Notes: generated by a model from the letters alone, not told the origin. Shown: positions 17,887 through 27,533, numbered from the stretch's first letter. The stretch: DNA of 64,000 nt from Catellatospora sp. IY07-71 (GCF_018326265.1 NZ_AP023360.1:474501-538500), one strand, 5' to 3'. Numbers and translations are program-made.

Positions 17887-18825
17887 TCAGCCCTTCTGGT
17901 AGTAGATGTCCGGCTCTAGGTAGATCACCCGAGCGATCGGCACGGCCGCCCGGATCCGGGCCTCCGCCGCGTCGATGCCCTTGGCGACCTCGTCCGCGGT
18001 CTCGTCGTGCCGGACCGCGATCTTGGCCGCGACCAGCAGCTCCTCCGGGCCGAGGTGCAGGGTGCGCATGTGGATCACGCGCTCCACCTCGGGGCCGTCG
18101 ACGATCGCCGCGGCGATCGCCTTGACGTCCTCGTCGGTCGCCGACTCGCCGAGCAGCAGGCTCTTCGTCTCGATCGCCAGGATGATCGCGATGACCACCA
18201 GGAGCAGGCCGATCATCATAGTGCCCGCGGCATCCCAGAGGCCGTTGCCGGTGATGAGGGTCATCGACACGCCGATCAGGGCGAAGATCAGACCCACCAG
18301 CGCGCCGAGGTCCTCCAGCAGGATCACCGGCAGCTCCGGCGCCTTGGCCCGGCGGACGAACTCCTTCCACGACGCCTTGCCGCGGACGGCGTTCGACTCG
18401 ACGATCGCGGTCCGGAAGGAGAACGACTCCAGGATGATCGCGACGACCAGCACGGTCACCGGCAGCCACTGCCAGCTGGTGATCGCGCCCTTGGTCGGCG
18501 AGTGGATCGCCTCCTCGTACTTGTGGAACGCCTCGTAGATCGCGAACAGACCGCCCACGCTGAACAGGACGATCGACACGATGAACGCGTAGATGTAGCG
18601 TTCCCGGCCGTAGCCGAACGGGTGCAGCGGCGTCGCCGCCCGCTGGGCCCGGCGGCCGCCGAACAGCAGCAGCACCTGGTTGCCCGAGTCGGCGACCGAG
18701 TGGATCGCCTCCGCCAGCATCGACGACGAGCCGGACAGGGCCCACGCGATGAACTTCGTGATCGCGATGCCCACGTTGGCCAGCAGCGCCGCGACGATCG
18801 CCTTCGTCCCGCCGCCCGCGCTCAC
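17887..18825 (-). CDS. Cation diffusion facilitator metal transporter
   Basis: The 312-residue CDF-family protein has six membrane segments and a C-terminal cytoplasmic domain (about 215-312). The metal-binding HSVADSGNQ in TM2 matches the family H/D-x-x-x-D pattern, followed by RYIYAFIVSIVLF. CDF proteins export Zn, Mn, Co or Fe in exchange for protons. It lies 2 bp before manA, whose product needs zinc, which hints at a shared metal theme. The metal cannot be assigned from sequence alone. Confidence 0.92.
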   Translation of the reverse strand: MSAGGGTKAIVAALLANVGIAITKFIAWALSGSSSMLAEAIHSVADSGNQVLLLFGGRRAQRAATPLHPFGYGRERYIYAFIVSIVLFSVGGLFAIYEAFHKYEEAIHSPTKGAITSWQWLPVTVLVVAIILESFSFRTAIVESNAVRGKASWKEFVRRAKAPELPVILLEDLGALVGLIFALIGVSMTLITGNGLWDAAGTMMIGLLLVVIAIILAIETKSLLLGESATDEDVKAIAAAIVDGPEVERVIHMRTLHLGPEELLVAAKIAVRHDETADEVAKGIDAAEARIRAAVPIARVIYLEPDIYYQKG

Positions 18826-18868
18826 GCCCGCGCTCCGTACATGTAGTTGTTGAGCTCGCCTCGCCTGC

Positions 18869-20074
18869 TCACTTGCGCAACTGCTCCTTCAGCTCCGTGA
18901 CGGCCGGCACCGCCATCGGATCCAGGCCATGCCCGAGGCCGAGGTAGACCGAGGCGAAGTCAGTCGCCGCGACCAGTGAGGCGAACCGCTCCAGCGCCGA
19001 TCCGCCCTCGGCGGTGAGCACGTCCACCTCGATCCCGCGCCTCGCCGCGATGTCCTGCACCACCTCGGCTCGCCGGTCCGTCGTCTGCGCCGCACTGTTC
19101 TCGTCGGCGAGACCACCGTCGCACAGCAGCACCACGCGCAGACGCGAGGGGTCCTCGGTCACGCCGTCAAGGTCAGGATCAGCGAAGATGTCCCGCTCGG
19201 CCGCCGCCAGCGCGCCGAACACGCCGTCGAGCAGACCCACCCGGCCGCGCCCGGCCTCGCCGAGCGCGTCGGTCACGATGGGATAACGGGCGTTGGCCGA
19301 CAGCATGTCGCCGAAGCGCACCGCCGCGACCGCCGCCAGCGGCGAGTCGCCCCAGATCACCGGCACCGAGCCGGCCAGGTTCAGGGCCAGCGTCTTGGCC
19401 CGGTTGACGAACGTCTCCGCGGTCGGGCGGCAGCGGTCGGCCTCCTGGTCCAGCCGGGTCGCGCTCTCCGCCAGGTCCGCCTCGTTCACCTTCACCAGGC
19501 CCAGCGCACGCGCGGTGAGCAGCACCGGGACCGTCAGGCCCCACAGGTTCGCCCGCGCCGCGCCGCGGCGCGGCACCGGGATGAACGGCGCGCGGTAGCG
19601 CTCGGCCACCGACTGCAGCGGCGAGCCCGGCGCGCCGATGCCGATCAGCCGGGCCCCGCGGCGGCCCGCCGCCTCGGCCACGGCCAGCGCCTCGGGCGAG
19701 CGGCCCGAGGCCGACACGGCCAGCACCACGTCCGCCGCGCCGATCCAGGCCGGCACCTCCACGCTGCGGTGGGTCAGCACCGGCACGAGGCAGCGCGGTC
19801 CCGCGATGGTGGTCAGGATGTCGCCGGTACGCGCCGCGGTGCCCGCGCCGACCACGACCACGGCCCGCGGCCGGCCCTCGTCGGCCAGGTGCGTCAGGTC
19901 CACCTCGGCGGTCAGCGAGGTCGCCTCGCGCACCTGCGCCCCGGCCGACGCGATCGCCCGGAGCATGCCCCCGGGGTCGCGCGCGGCCAGGGCCGGTGCG
20001 TTGTCCAGCAGCGCCTCGTCGAAGAAGCGGTTGCCGCGTACGCCCGCGGCACCGTCGATCGGAGCACCCATCAC
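18869..20074 (-). CDS. SIS domain protein, phosphoglucose/phosphomannose isomerase type
   Basis: The 401-residue protein has a sugar isomerase (SIS) fold with AVSASGRSPEALAVAEAA in the phosphosugar site. Its C-terminal half resembles the bifunctional phosphoglucose/phosphomannose isomerases (NLAGSVPVIWGDSPLAAVAAVRF). Its place, equal to Rv3256c between manA and manB as I recall, suggests mannose 6-phosphate metabolism. GTG at 20074 overlaps the Trm112 stop; ATG at 20071 is an alternative. Activity is unproven, since such actinobacterial copies are divergent. Confidence 0.85.
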   Translation of the reverse strand: MMGAPIDGAAGVRGNRFFDEALLDNAPALAARDPGGMLRAIASAGAQVREATSLTAEVDLTHLADEGRPRAVVVVGAGTAARTGDILTTIAGPRCLVPVLTHRSVEVPAWIGAADVVLAVSASGRSPEALAVAEAAGRRGARLIGIGAPGSPLQSVAERYRAPFIPVPRRGAARANLWGLTVPVLLTARALGLVKVNEADLAESATRLDQEADRCRPTAETFVNRAKTLALNLAGSVPVIWGDSPLAAVAAVRFGDMLSANARYPIVTDALGEAGRGRVGLLDGVFGALAAAERDIFADPDLDGVTEDPSRLRVVLLCDGGLADENSAAQTTDRRAEVVQDIAARRGIEVDVLTAEGGSALERFASLVAATDFASVYLGLGHGLDPMAVPAVTELKEQLRK

Positions 20075-20253
20075 TCACCCGCCGGGGCGTCGAGCACCTC
20101 GTCGAGCAGCAGCACCGGCAGGCCATCCCGGACCGGGTACACCCGGCCGCAGGAGGTGCAGGTCAGCGTCTGCGCGTCGGGGTCGTGCCGCAGCGGGGCG
20201 TGGTCCTCCGCCGGGCAGGCGAGCACTTCGAGCAGTTGCGGGGCGAGCGACAC
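20071..20253 (-). CDS. Trm112 family small zinc-ribbon protein
   Basis: This 60-residue protein starts with LAPQLLEVLACPAEDHAPL and carries a second cysteine pair, TCTSCGRVYPVRDGLPVLL, typical of the Trm112/UPF0434 family. Eukaryotic Trm112 activates methyltransferases; the bacterial role is unclear. One of the four usual zinc Cys is replaced by the acidic stretch after CPAED. It overlaps the SIS gene by four bases and follows manB by 39 bp. Confidence 0.88.
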   Translation of the reverse strand: MSLAPQLLEVLACPAEDHAPLRHDPDAQTLTCTSCGRVYPVRDGLPVLLLDEVLDAPAGE

Positions 20254-20292
20254 GTCAGGCTCCTTCAGATCGCCGGCTGAGCGAGGAACAGC

Positions 20293-21672
20293 CTACCCAC
20301 GGACCAGCTTCAGCACCTCGTCGCGCAGCTGCGACATCCGCTCCTGCGTCGGGGCCTCGACGTTCAGCCGCAGCAGGGGCTCGGTGTTCGACGCGCGCAG
20401 GTTCACCCAGGCGCCGTCGTCGAACGCGACGGTCAGCCCGTCCAGCTCGTCCTGCTGCTCCCCGGCGAAGTGCGAGCGCACCTGGGCCAGCTTCGCGCCC
20501 TGGTCGGCCACCACCGAGTTGATCTCGCCAGAGGAGATGTAACGCTCGTAGCGCCGCCCCAGCTCCGACAGCGGGCCGTCCTGCTCGCCCAGCGCCGCCA
20601 GCACGTGCATCGCGGCCAGCATGCCGGTGTCGGCGCCCCAGAAGTCGCGGAAGTAGTAGTGCGCCGAGTGCTCGCCGCCGAACACCGCGCCGGTGCTGGC
20701 CATCTCCGCCTTGATGAAGGAGTGGCCCACCCGGGTGCGCACCGGGACGCCGCCCTGCTCGCGCACGATCTCCGGCACCGCCGCCGACGTGATCAGGTTG
20801 TGGATGATCGTGGCGCCCGGGTACTTGGCCAGCTCGCGGGTCGCGACCAGCGCGGTCACCGCGGACGGGGACACCGGCGCGCCCTCGGCGTCCACCACGA
20901 AGCAGCGGTCGGCGTCGCCGTCGAAGGCCAGGCCCAGGTCGGCCCCGTGCTCGCGCACCGCCGCCTGCAGGTCCACCAGGTTCGCCGGCTCCAGCGGGTT
21001 GGCCTCGTGGTTGGGGAACGAGCCGTCCAGCTCGAAGTACAGCGGCACGATGTCCAGCGGCAGCGCGGGCAGCACCGCGTCGCCGAGCACCGCGGGCACC
21101 GTGTATCCACCCATGCCGTTGCCGGCGTCGACGACCACCTTCAGCGGCCGGATCCCGCTCAGGTCCACCAGCGTGCGCAGGTGCGCCGCGTAGTCGGCCA
21201 GCATCTCCCGCGACTCGATCGTGCCGCTCGGCGCGGGCAGTGCCTCACCCGAGTCGAGCAGCTGCTGAGCCCGCTCGCGGATGGCGGACAGCCCGCTGGC
21301 CTGGCCCACCGGCTTGGCTCCGGCGAAGCACAGCTTGATGCCGTTGTACTGGGCCGGGTTGTGGCTGGCGGTGAACATGGCGCCGGGCAGGTCGAGGATG
21401 CCGGAGGCGTAGTACAGCAGGTCGGTCGAGCCGAGACCGGCGTTGATCACGTTGACGCCTTCGGCGCGTACCCCGTCGGTGAAGGCCTTGACCAGCGCGG
21501 GGCCGGACTCGCGCATGTCGTGCGCGACGACGACGGTGCCGCGGTCCTCCCCCAGGTCCTTGAGCGTCTGCGCGAACGCCCGGCCCAGCGCGCCGGCCAC
21601 CGGCTCGTTCAGCTGGTCCGGCACGGTGCCGCGGACGTCGTACGCCTTGACGATCTGGGACAGGTCAGACAC
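20293..21672 (-). CDS. manB: Phosphomannomutase/phosphoglucomutase
   Basis: The 459-residue alpha-D-phosphohexomutase converts mannose 6-phosphate to mannose 1-phosphate. The phosphoserine loop is TASHNP (Ser103), the metal loop DGDADR (251-256), the sugar-binding loop GGEHSAHYYF, and the phosphate-binding loop RASNTEPLLRLNVEA near the end. The GTG start has a GAGGAGAAG site. It is the first gene of the operon manB-trm112-SIS-CDF-manA. In mycobacteria manB is followed on its other side by DUF3499; here an 18-kb island lies between. Confidence 0.95.
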   Translation of the reverse strand: MSDLSQIVKAYDVRGTVPDQLNEPVAGALGRAFAQTLKDLGEDRGTVVVAHDMRESGPALVKAFTDGVRAEGVNVINAGLGSTDLLYYASGILDLPGAMFTASHNPAQYNGIKLCFAGAKPVGQASGLSAIRERAQQLLDSGEALPAPSGTIESREMLADYAAHLRTLVDLSGIRPLKVVVDAGNGMGGYTVPAVLGDAVLPALPLDIVPLYFELDGSFPNHEANPLEPANLVDLQAAVREHGADLGLAFDGDADRCFVVDAEGAPVSPSAVTALVATRELAKYPGATIIHNLITSAAVPEIVREQGGVPVRTRVGHSFIKAEMASTGAVFGGEHSAHYYFRDFWGADTGMLAAMHVLAALGEQDGPLSELGRRYERYISSGEINSVVADQGAKLAQVRSHFAGEQQDELDGLTVAFDDGAWVNLRASNTEPLLRLNVEAPTQERMSQLRDEVLKLVRG

Positions 21673-21830
21673 GGCTTCTCCTCAATCTCGACCAAACGCC
21701 TCACCCTAACCACCGCACGTTACGTACCCAGGACCGGCGCGCGAACCACGTCACTCGGGAGAAAGCCGCCCCCGTGCCGCCGTCGCAGCATGGGGGCGGC
21801 AGCCTGGCGGAACTGTCGCGATGTGGGCAG

Positions 21831-23264
21831 TCAGAGCTGGAGACCCGTGAGGACCATCACGCGGGGATCGGTGTAGTCGTCCATGGCGCTGCGCAGGCCC
21901 TCGCGGCCGGTGCCGGAGCCCTTCACGCCGCCGTACGGCATCTGGTCGGCGCGGAACGACGGCACGTCACCCACGATCACCCCGCCCACCTGCAACGTCG
22001 CGTGCGCCGCGAACGCCGTCTGCAGGTCGCTGGTGAAGACCCCGGCCTGCAGGCCGAAGGCCGAGTCGTTGACGGCCGCGAACGCGGCCTCGTCGGAGTC
22101 GACGACGGACACCACGAGCACCGGCCCGAACACCTCGTCGCAGGCGACCTTGGCGTCGGCGGGCACGTCGGCCAGCACGGTCGGGGCGTAGTTCGCGCCG
22201 TCGCGGACCCCGCCGACGAGTACCCGCGCCCCTGCGGCGACCGCTTCCTCGACCCAGCTCTCGACCCGCTCCGCGGCGGCCTCGTTGATCAGCGGGCCGA
22301 CCTGGGTGTCGGCCGCGGCCGGGTCGCCGGTCTTCAGGCCGCGCACCGCCTCGACCAGCTTCGGCAGGAACGCTTCGGCCTGGTCGCGGTGCACGATGAC
22401 CCGCTGCACCGCGATGCAGCTCTGCCCCGCCTGGTAGTTGCTGAACAGCGCGATGCGCTGCGCCGCCCAGGACAGGTCGCGGTAGTCGCCGCAGACCACG
22501 GCCGCGGCGTTGCCGCCCAGCTCCAGCGTGACGTGCTTGTGTGGCACGGCCGCCTGGATCGCCGCACCGACCGGCCCGGACCCGGTGAACGAGACCACCG
22601 GCAGCCGCGGGTCGGCGGCCAGCGCCGCCGCCCGGTCGTTGGGCACCGGAACGATCGAGAACATGCCCGGGGGCAGGTCCGTCTCCGCCAGCAGCTCGCC
22701 GAGCAGCAGCGCGGACAGCGGGGTGGCCGGGGCGGGCTTGACCACGATCGGCGCGCCGACCGCGATCGCCGGGGCGACCTTGTGCGCGACCAGGTTCAGC
22801 GGGAAGTTGAACGGGCTGATGCCCAGCACCGGCCCCTTGGGGAAGCGGCGCACCACCGCCATGCGCCCGGCGGCGGCCGGGTCGGTGTCCAGCCGCATCA
22901 GCTCGCCGGAGAAGCGGCGCGCCTCCTCGGCGGCCCAGCGGAAGGTGGAGGCGGCGCGGCCCAGCTCCGCCCTGGCCCACATGAGCGGCTTGCCGTTCTC
23001 GCCGGAGATCAGCGCGGCGATCTCGTCGCCCCGCTCGGTCAGGCGGCGGCTGACGTGGTCGAGGGCGGCGGCGCGGGCGGCGGCGGGCAGCCGGGCCGCT
23101 TCCGGCGCGGCCTTCGCCGCTGCGGCGACCGCGGTTTCGACCTGCGCAGGCGTAGCGTTGGCGGTCTGACCGACCACCCGCCCGTCATAGGGGTTACGGA
23201 TGACGACGGTGTCGTCGCTCGACTCCGGGGAGCCCGCGATCCAGTACGGGGTCTGATCGGCCAT
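21831..23264 (-). CDS. Aldehyde dehydrogenase, semialdehyde/lactaldehyde type
   Basis: The 477-residue NAD(P)-dependent aldehyde dehydrogenase has FNFPLNLVAHKVAPAIA (cofactor site), FTGSGPVG, ELGGNAAAVV with the general-base Glu, and the catalytic Cys in GQSCIAVQR. It resembles lactaldehyde, phosphonoformaldehyde and NADP glyceraldehyde-3-phosphate dehydrogenases more than the other two copies here. At the edge of the polyamine island it could oxidise succinate semialdehyde made by GabT, but this is inference. It diverges from the next aldehyde dehydrogenase across a 74-bp promoter gap. Confidence 0.88.
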   Translation of the reverse strand: MADQTPYWIAGSPESSDDTVVIRNPYDGRVVGQTANATPAQVETAVAAAAKAAPEAARLPAAARAAALDHVSRRLTERGDEIAALISGENGKPLMWARAELGRAASTFRWAAEEARRFSGELMRLDTDPAAAGRMAVVRRFPKGPVLGISPFNFPLNLVAHKVAPAIAVGAPIVVKPAPATPLSALLLGELLAETDLPPGMFSIVPVPNDRAAALAADPRLPVVSFTGSGPVGAAIQAAVPHKHVTLELGGNAAAVVCGDYRDLSWAAQRIALFSNYQAGQSCIAVQRVIVHRDQAEAFLPKLVEAVRGLKTGDPAAADTQVGPLINEAAAERVESWVEEAVAAGARVLVGGVRDGANYAPTVLADVPADAKVACDEVFGPVLVVSVVDSDEAAFAAVNDSAFGLQAGVFTSDLQTAFAAHATLQVGGVIVGDVPSFRADQMPYGGVKGSGTGREGLRSAMDDYTDPRVMVLTGLQL

Positions 23265-23338
23265 ATGCCCACCCTACTGCACGAAAACAGTTGCTCAAGA
23301 CCCTTGCTGGTTGCGGATTTCGTCGCGAGGATAGCCCT

Positions 23339-24778
23339 ATGCCACCGATGACAGAGAAACTGGCCAACTTCATCAACGGAAAGTACGTGGCCCCCGTGGA
23401 CGGCGGCTACGCCGACCTGGTCGACCCGTGCACGGGTGAGGTGATCGCGAGCGCGCCCGTCTCCGGCAAGCAGGACGTCGAGGACGCCATGGCCGCGGCG
23501 GCCGCGGCCTTTGAGACCTGGCGCGACACCACGCCGAGCGAGCGCCAGAAGGCCCTGCTGAAGATCGCCGACGCGGTCGAGGCGCGGGCGGACGAGCTGG
23601 TCGCGCTGGAGAGCCGCAACACCGGCAAGCCGCTGCACCTGACCGCGAGCGAGGAGCTGCCGCCCGCGATCGACCAGCTCCGCTTCTTCGCCGGCGCCGC
23701 CCGGCTGCTGGAGGGCCGCTCCGCCGGGGAGTACATGACCGGCCTGACCAGCTACGTGCGCCGCGAGCCGATCGGTGTGGTCGCGCAGGTCACGCCGTGG
23801 AACTACCCCCTGATGATGGCCGTGTGGAAGTTCGCCCCGGCGATCGCCGCGGGCAACACGGTGGTGCTCAAGCCGTCCGACACCACGCCGATGTCGACGC
23901 TGCTGCTGGCCGAGATCGCCGCCGAGTTCCTGCCGCCGGGCGTGCTCAACGTGGTCTGCGGCGACCGGGACACCGGCCGGGCGCTGGTCGCGCACCCGAC
24001 CCCGGCGCTGGTCTCCATCACCGGCTCCACGCGAGCCGGTTCCGAGGTCGCCGCCTCGGCCGCGCCCGCGCTCAAGCGCACCCACCTGGAGCTGGGCGGC
24101 AAGGCCCCGGTGCTGGTGTTCGACGACGCCGACGTGGCCGCCGCGGCCGAGGGCATCGCCATCGCCGGGTTCTTCAACGCGGGCCAGGACTGCACCGCCG
24201 CCACCCGGGTGCTGGTCACCGAGGGGGCGTACGACGCGTTCGTGGAGGCGCTCACCGAGCAGGCCCGCAACCTCAAGACCGGCGCGCCCGACGACGAGGA
24301 CGTGCTCTACGGCCCGCTGAACAACGTCAACCAGCTCGCCCGGGTCACCGGCTTCATCGAGCGGCTGCCCGCGCACGCCCGGGTCACCACCGGCGGCGAG
24401 CGGGTCGGCGACCGGGGCTTCTACTTCGCCCCGACCGTCGTGGCGGACCTGCTCCAGGGCGACGAGATCGTCACCGACGAGGTGTTCGGCCCGGTCATCA
24501 CCGTGCAGAAGGTCGCCGACGAGGCCGAGGCGCTGCGCTACGCCAACGACTGCCGCTACGGCCTGGCCTCCAGCGTGTGGACCGCCGACCACGGCCGCGC
24601 GATGCGCCTGAGCAAGCGGCTGGACTTCGGCTGCGTCTGGGTGAACACGCACATCCCGCTGGTCGCCGAGATGCCGCACGGCGGCTTCAAGCAGTCCGGC
24701 TACGGCAAGGACCTGTCGGCCTACGGGCTGGAAGACTACACCCGGGTCAAGCACGTCATGCACAGCATCGGAGAGTGA
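23339..24778 (+). CDS. Gamma-aminobutyraldehyde dehydrogenase-like protein
   Basis: The 479-residue aldehyde dehydrogenase has QVTPWNYPLMMAVWKFAPAIAAGN, ITGSTRAGSEVA, ELGGKAPVLVFDDAD and the catalytic Cys in GQDCTAATR, as in PatD/PuuC-type enzymes that turn 4-aminobutyraldehyde into GABA. The ATG at 23339 has a GAGG site; ATG at 23348 is an alternative. GabT starts 2 bp after the stop, so its GABA product would be passed to the next enzyme. It is paralogous to the gene at 33325-34809. Confidence 0.88.
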   Translation: MPPMTEKLANFINGKYVAPVDGGYADLVDPCTGEVIASAPVSGKQDVEDAMAAAAAAFETWRDTTPSERQKALLKIADAVEARADELVALESRNTGKPLHLTASEELPPAIDQLRFFAGAARLLEGRSAGEYMTGLTSYVRREPIGVVAQVTPWNYPLMMAVWKFAPAIAAGNTVVLKPSDTTPMSTLLLAEIAAEFLPPGVLNVVCGDRDTGRALVAHPTPALVSITGSTRAGSEVAASAAPALKRTHLELGGKAPVLVFDDADVAAAAEGIAIAGFFNAGQDCTAATRVLVTEGAYDAFVEALTEQARNLKTGAPDDEDVLYGPLNNVNQLARVTGFIERLPAHARVTTGGERVGDRGFYFAPTVVADLLQGDEIVTDEVFGPVITVQKVADEAEALRYANDCRYGLASSVWTADHGRAMRLSKRLDFGCVWVNTHIPLVAEMPHGGFKQSGYGKDLSAYGLEDYTRVKHVMHSIGE

Positions 24779-24780
24779 TC

Positions 24781-26058
24781 GTGAGCTCCTCCTCCGAGAT
24801 CCACGCCCGGCGCGCCGGTGCCGTCGCGCGCGGAGTCGGTTCGACCCTGTCGTCGTACGTGGACCGCGCCTCCGGCGGCACGCTGACCGACGTCGACGGG
24901 CGCGAGTGGATCGACTTCGCGGCCGGGATCGCCGTCACCAACGTGGGCAACAGCGCCCCGGCCGTCGTCGCGGCGGTACGCGAGCAGGTCGAGCGCTTCA
25001 CGCACACCTGCTTCATGGTGACGCCGTACGAGTCGTACGTGGCCGTGTGCGAGCAGCTCAACGAGCTGACGCCGGGCGGCTTCGAGAAACGCTCGGCGCT
25101 GTTCAACTCCGGTGCGGAGGCCGTCGAGAACGCCGTGAAGATCGCCCGGTACGCCACCGGGCGGCAGGCGGTGATCGTGTTCGAGCACGGCTACCACGGC
25201 CGGACGAACCTGACCATGGCGCTGACCGCGAAGAACATGCCGTACAAGCACGGGTTCGGGCCGTTCGCGCCGGAGGTCTACCGCGCGCCGATGTCGTACC
25301 CGCTGCGCGACGGCCTGACCGGCGAGCAGGCCGCCGCCCGCGCCCTCGACGCGATCACCACGCAGGTCGGGGCGCAGAACGTGGCCGCGATCGTGATCGA
25401 GCCGATCCAGGGCGAGGGCGGCTTCGTGGTGCCCGCGCCCGGCTTCCTGCCCGCCCTCGCGTCCTGGGCCTCGGCCAACGGCGCGCTGTTCGTGGCCGAC
25501 GAGATCCAGACCGGGTTCTGCCGCACCGGCGACTGGTTCGCCAGCGAGCACGAGCAGGTGGTGCCCGATCTGATCACCACGGCGAAGGGCATCGCGGGCG
25601 GCCTGCCGCTGGCGGCGGTCACCGGCCGGGCGGAGGTGATGGACGCGGTGCACGTCGGCGGGCTCGGTGGCACGTACGGCGGCAACCCCATCGCCTGCGC
25701 CGCCGCCCTGGCCTCCATCGAGACCATGCGCGAGCTGGACCTGGCCGCCGCGGCCCGCCGCATCGGCGGGGTGCTCACCGACCGGCTCACCTCGCTGGCC
25801 GCCAAGTATCCGCAGATCGCCGAGGTCCGCGGCCGTGGCGCGATGGTCGCGATCGAGCTGACCCGCCCCGGCACCCTCGACCCCGACCCGGTCCTCACCG
25901 GCGCGGTCAACAAGGCGTGCCACGCCGCCGGCCTGCTCACCCTCACCTGCGGCACCTGGGGCAACGTCTTCCGCTTCCTCCCCCCGCTCGTCATCTCCGA
26001 CGACGACCTGGACCGCGGCCTCACCATCCTCGACCAGGCCTTCGCCACCACCACCTGA
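24781..26058 (+). CDS. gabT: 4-aminobutyrate aminotransferase
   Basis: The 425-residue class III PLP aminotransferase moves the amino group of GABA to 2-oxoglutarate, giving succinate semialdehyde and glutamate. Visible signatures are FNSGAEAVENAVKIAR (phosphate binding), GYHGRTNLTMALT, VADEIQTGFCRTG and the PLP lysine in TTAKGIAGGLPLAAV. GTG at 24781 lies 7 bp after a GGAG site; an in-frame GTG at 24775 overlaps the previous stop. A GGAAGGGCACC repeat hairpin begins right after the TGA and probably ends the transcript. Confidence 0.93.
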   Translation: MSSSSEIHARRAGAVARGVGSTLSSYVDRASGGTLTDVDGREWIDFAAGIAVTNVGNSAPAVVAAVREQVERFTHTCFMVTPYESYVAVCEQLNELTPGGFEKRSALFNSGAEAVENAVKIARYATGRQAVIVFEHGYHGRTNLTMALTAKNMPYKHGFGPFAPEVYRAPMSYPLRDGLTGEQAAARALDAITTQVGAQNVAAIVIEPIQGEGGFVVPAPGFLPALASWASANGALFVADEIQTGFCRTGDWFASEHEQVVPDLITTAKGIAGGLPLAAVTGRAEVMDAVHVGGLGGTYGGNPIACAAALASIETMRELDLAAAARRIGGVLTDRLTSLAAKYPQIAEVRGRGAMVAIELTRPGTLDPDPVLTGAVNKACHAAGLLTLTCGTWGNVFRFLPPLVISDDDLDRGLTILDQAFATTT

Positions 26059-26059
26059 T

Positions 26060-26115
26060 AAAAGGAAGGGCACCTTCTTAACGCTATGCGTAGAGGAAGG
26101 TGCCCTTCTTAACGC
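26060..26115 (+). repeat. GGAAGGGCACCTTC repeat, locus B1
   Basis: Two units, AAAGGAAGGGCACCTTCTT and GAGGAAGGTGCCCTTCTT, each followed by AACGC, can fold on each other with a 13-bp stem. It lies directly behind gabT and likely acts as its terminator. Confidence 0.85.
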
Positions 26116-26158
26116 CCGTCCGCCCCACGGTGGACCTGGGCCACCGGGCAGCCACGCC

Positions 26159-26223
26159 AAGATCGCGACTTCGTGTCACAAAGTACGGCCCAGCCCTAGG
26201 TCTGGACACGAACCAGCGATCAT
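26159..26223 (+). repeat. 65-bp palindromic element, copy A3
   Basis: It runs from AAGATCGC to GCGATCAT, with TCGTGTCA and GGACACGA inside, between the convergent gabT and saccharopine-dehydrogenase-like genes, 43 bp after repeat B1. Confidence 0.85.
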
Positions 26224-26254
26224 GGCGCCCTGAAGGGCCGCGGAGCGGATCACG

Positions 26255-27517
26255 TCAGGCCGCGATCTGCTCCCGGGCGGGCTGGGGCAGCGCCCGGAAC
26301 GGCTGCTGGTCGCGCATGCCCCAGGGCGAGCCGTACGCCGTCAGCAGGTCCAGGAACGGCACCGGGTCCAGCGCCTCCGGGCCGAGCACGCCGGTGCCCT
26401 GCCACGCCCCGCCGGCGAGCAGTTCCAGCGCCACCACGGGGTTGACCGCGGTCTGCCACACCACGGCCTGGTGGCCGTACTCGCGCATGGACCACTCGTT
26501 GTCGACGACGTGGTAGAGGTACAGCTCCCGGGCCTTGCCGTCCAGGCCCCTGCCCTTGACCCAGGTGCCGGCGCAGGTCTTGCCCTTCATGAGGGAGCCG
26601 AGCGTGGCCGGGTCGGGCAGCTGGGCGGCCAGCACGTCCCGCGGCGACACCATGACCTGCGACTTGCCGCCGCCGATGGCGATCGGGCGGGTGGAGTCGA
26701 GGCCGAGCTTGTGCACGGTCTTCAGGATCTCGATGAACTCGGTGCCCAGGCCGTACTTGAAGGTGACCCGCTTGGCGTCGACCCAGCGCGGGATGAGCAG
26801 CACCTCCTCGTGCTCCACGTTGACGCACTCGACCGGTCCGATGCCCTCCGGGAAGTCGAACACCTCGGGCTCGCTGAACGGGGCGGTGGTGAACCAGCCG
26901 CGCTCGCGCTCCCAGACGATCGGGGGGTTGAGGCATTCCTCGATGGTGGTCCAGATGGAGAACGACGGGGCGAAGTCGAACCCGTCCACGGTGATGTTGG
27001 AGCCGTCCCGCACCCCGATCTCGTCGATCTCGGCGAACAGGTGATCGGCGGCGTAGCGGGCGAACACGTCGGACAGGCCGGGTTCCACACCGATGCCGAC
27101 CAGGGCGAGCCGCCCGGCGGCCGCCCACGCGACGGCCTTGCCGAACTGCTCCTCGCCGAGCATCACCCCGGTCTTGGCGTACGGCTCGGTCGGGTGCGGG
27201 CGGGACAGCGACATGGCCATGTCGAGATAGTCCGCGCCGGCCTCGAACGCGCCGTCGAAGATCGGCATCACGAAACGGGGGTCGACCGCGTTCAGCACGT
27301 GCGTGATGCCGTGCGTGCGGCACAGCTCGGCCACGTCGCGGGCCTGCGACGCGTCGAGCCTGGCCGCGACGAAACGGTCGTCGAGCCCGGAGACGGCGCG
27401 CTGGGCCCGCTCCAGGGAGTAGTCCGCTACGACCATGAGCTGGAAGAAGTCACGGCGAGCGGCGATGGCGGCTGCTGCACTGCCGACGCCACCAGCGCCG
27501 ACCAGCAGGATACGCAT
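26255..27517 (-). CDS. Saccharopine dehydrogenase family protein
   Basis: The 420-residue protein starts with the NAD(P)-binding MRILLVGAGGVGSAAAAIAAR and keeps the family pattern HVLNAVDPRFVMPIFDGAFEAGADYLD. Relatives include lysine-pathway dehydrogenases and the carboxy(nor)spermidine synthase of polyamine making. Its neighbourhood points to polyamine or lysine metabolism; the substrate is not readable. The ATG at 27517 follows an AAGGGAC site; an upstream in-frame ATG would add 18 residues crossing the dyad. It probably forms an operon with the FAD oxidoreductase 98 bp upstream, or uses its own promoter. Confidence 0.85.
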   Translation of the reverse strand: MRILLVGAGGVGSAAAAIAARRDFFQLMVVADYSLERAQRAVSGLDDRFVAARLDASQARDVAELCRTHGITHVLNAVDPRFVMPIFDGAFEAGADYLDMAMSLSRPHPTEPYAKTGVMLGEEQFGKAVAWAAAGRLALVGIGVEPGLSDVFARYAADHLFAEIDEIGVRDGSNITVDGFDFAPSFSIWTTIEECLNPPIVWERERGWFTTAPFSEPEVFDFPEGIGPVECVNVEHEEVLLIPRWVDAKRVTFKYGLGTEFIEILKTVHKLGLDSTRPIAIGGGKSQVMVSPRDVLAAQLPDPATLGSLMKGKTCAGTWVKGRGLDGKARELYLYHVVDNEWSMREYGHQAVVWQTAVNPVVALELLAGGAWQGTGVLGPEALDPVPFLDLLTAYGSPWGMRDQQPFRALPQPAREQIAA

Positions 27518-27533
27518 AAAAGTCCCTTCAACG

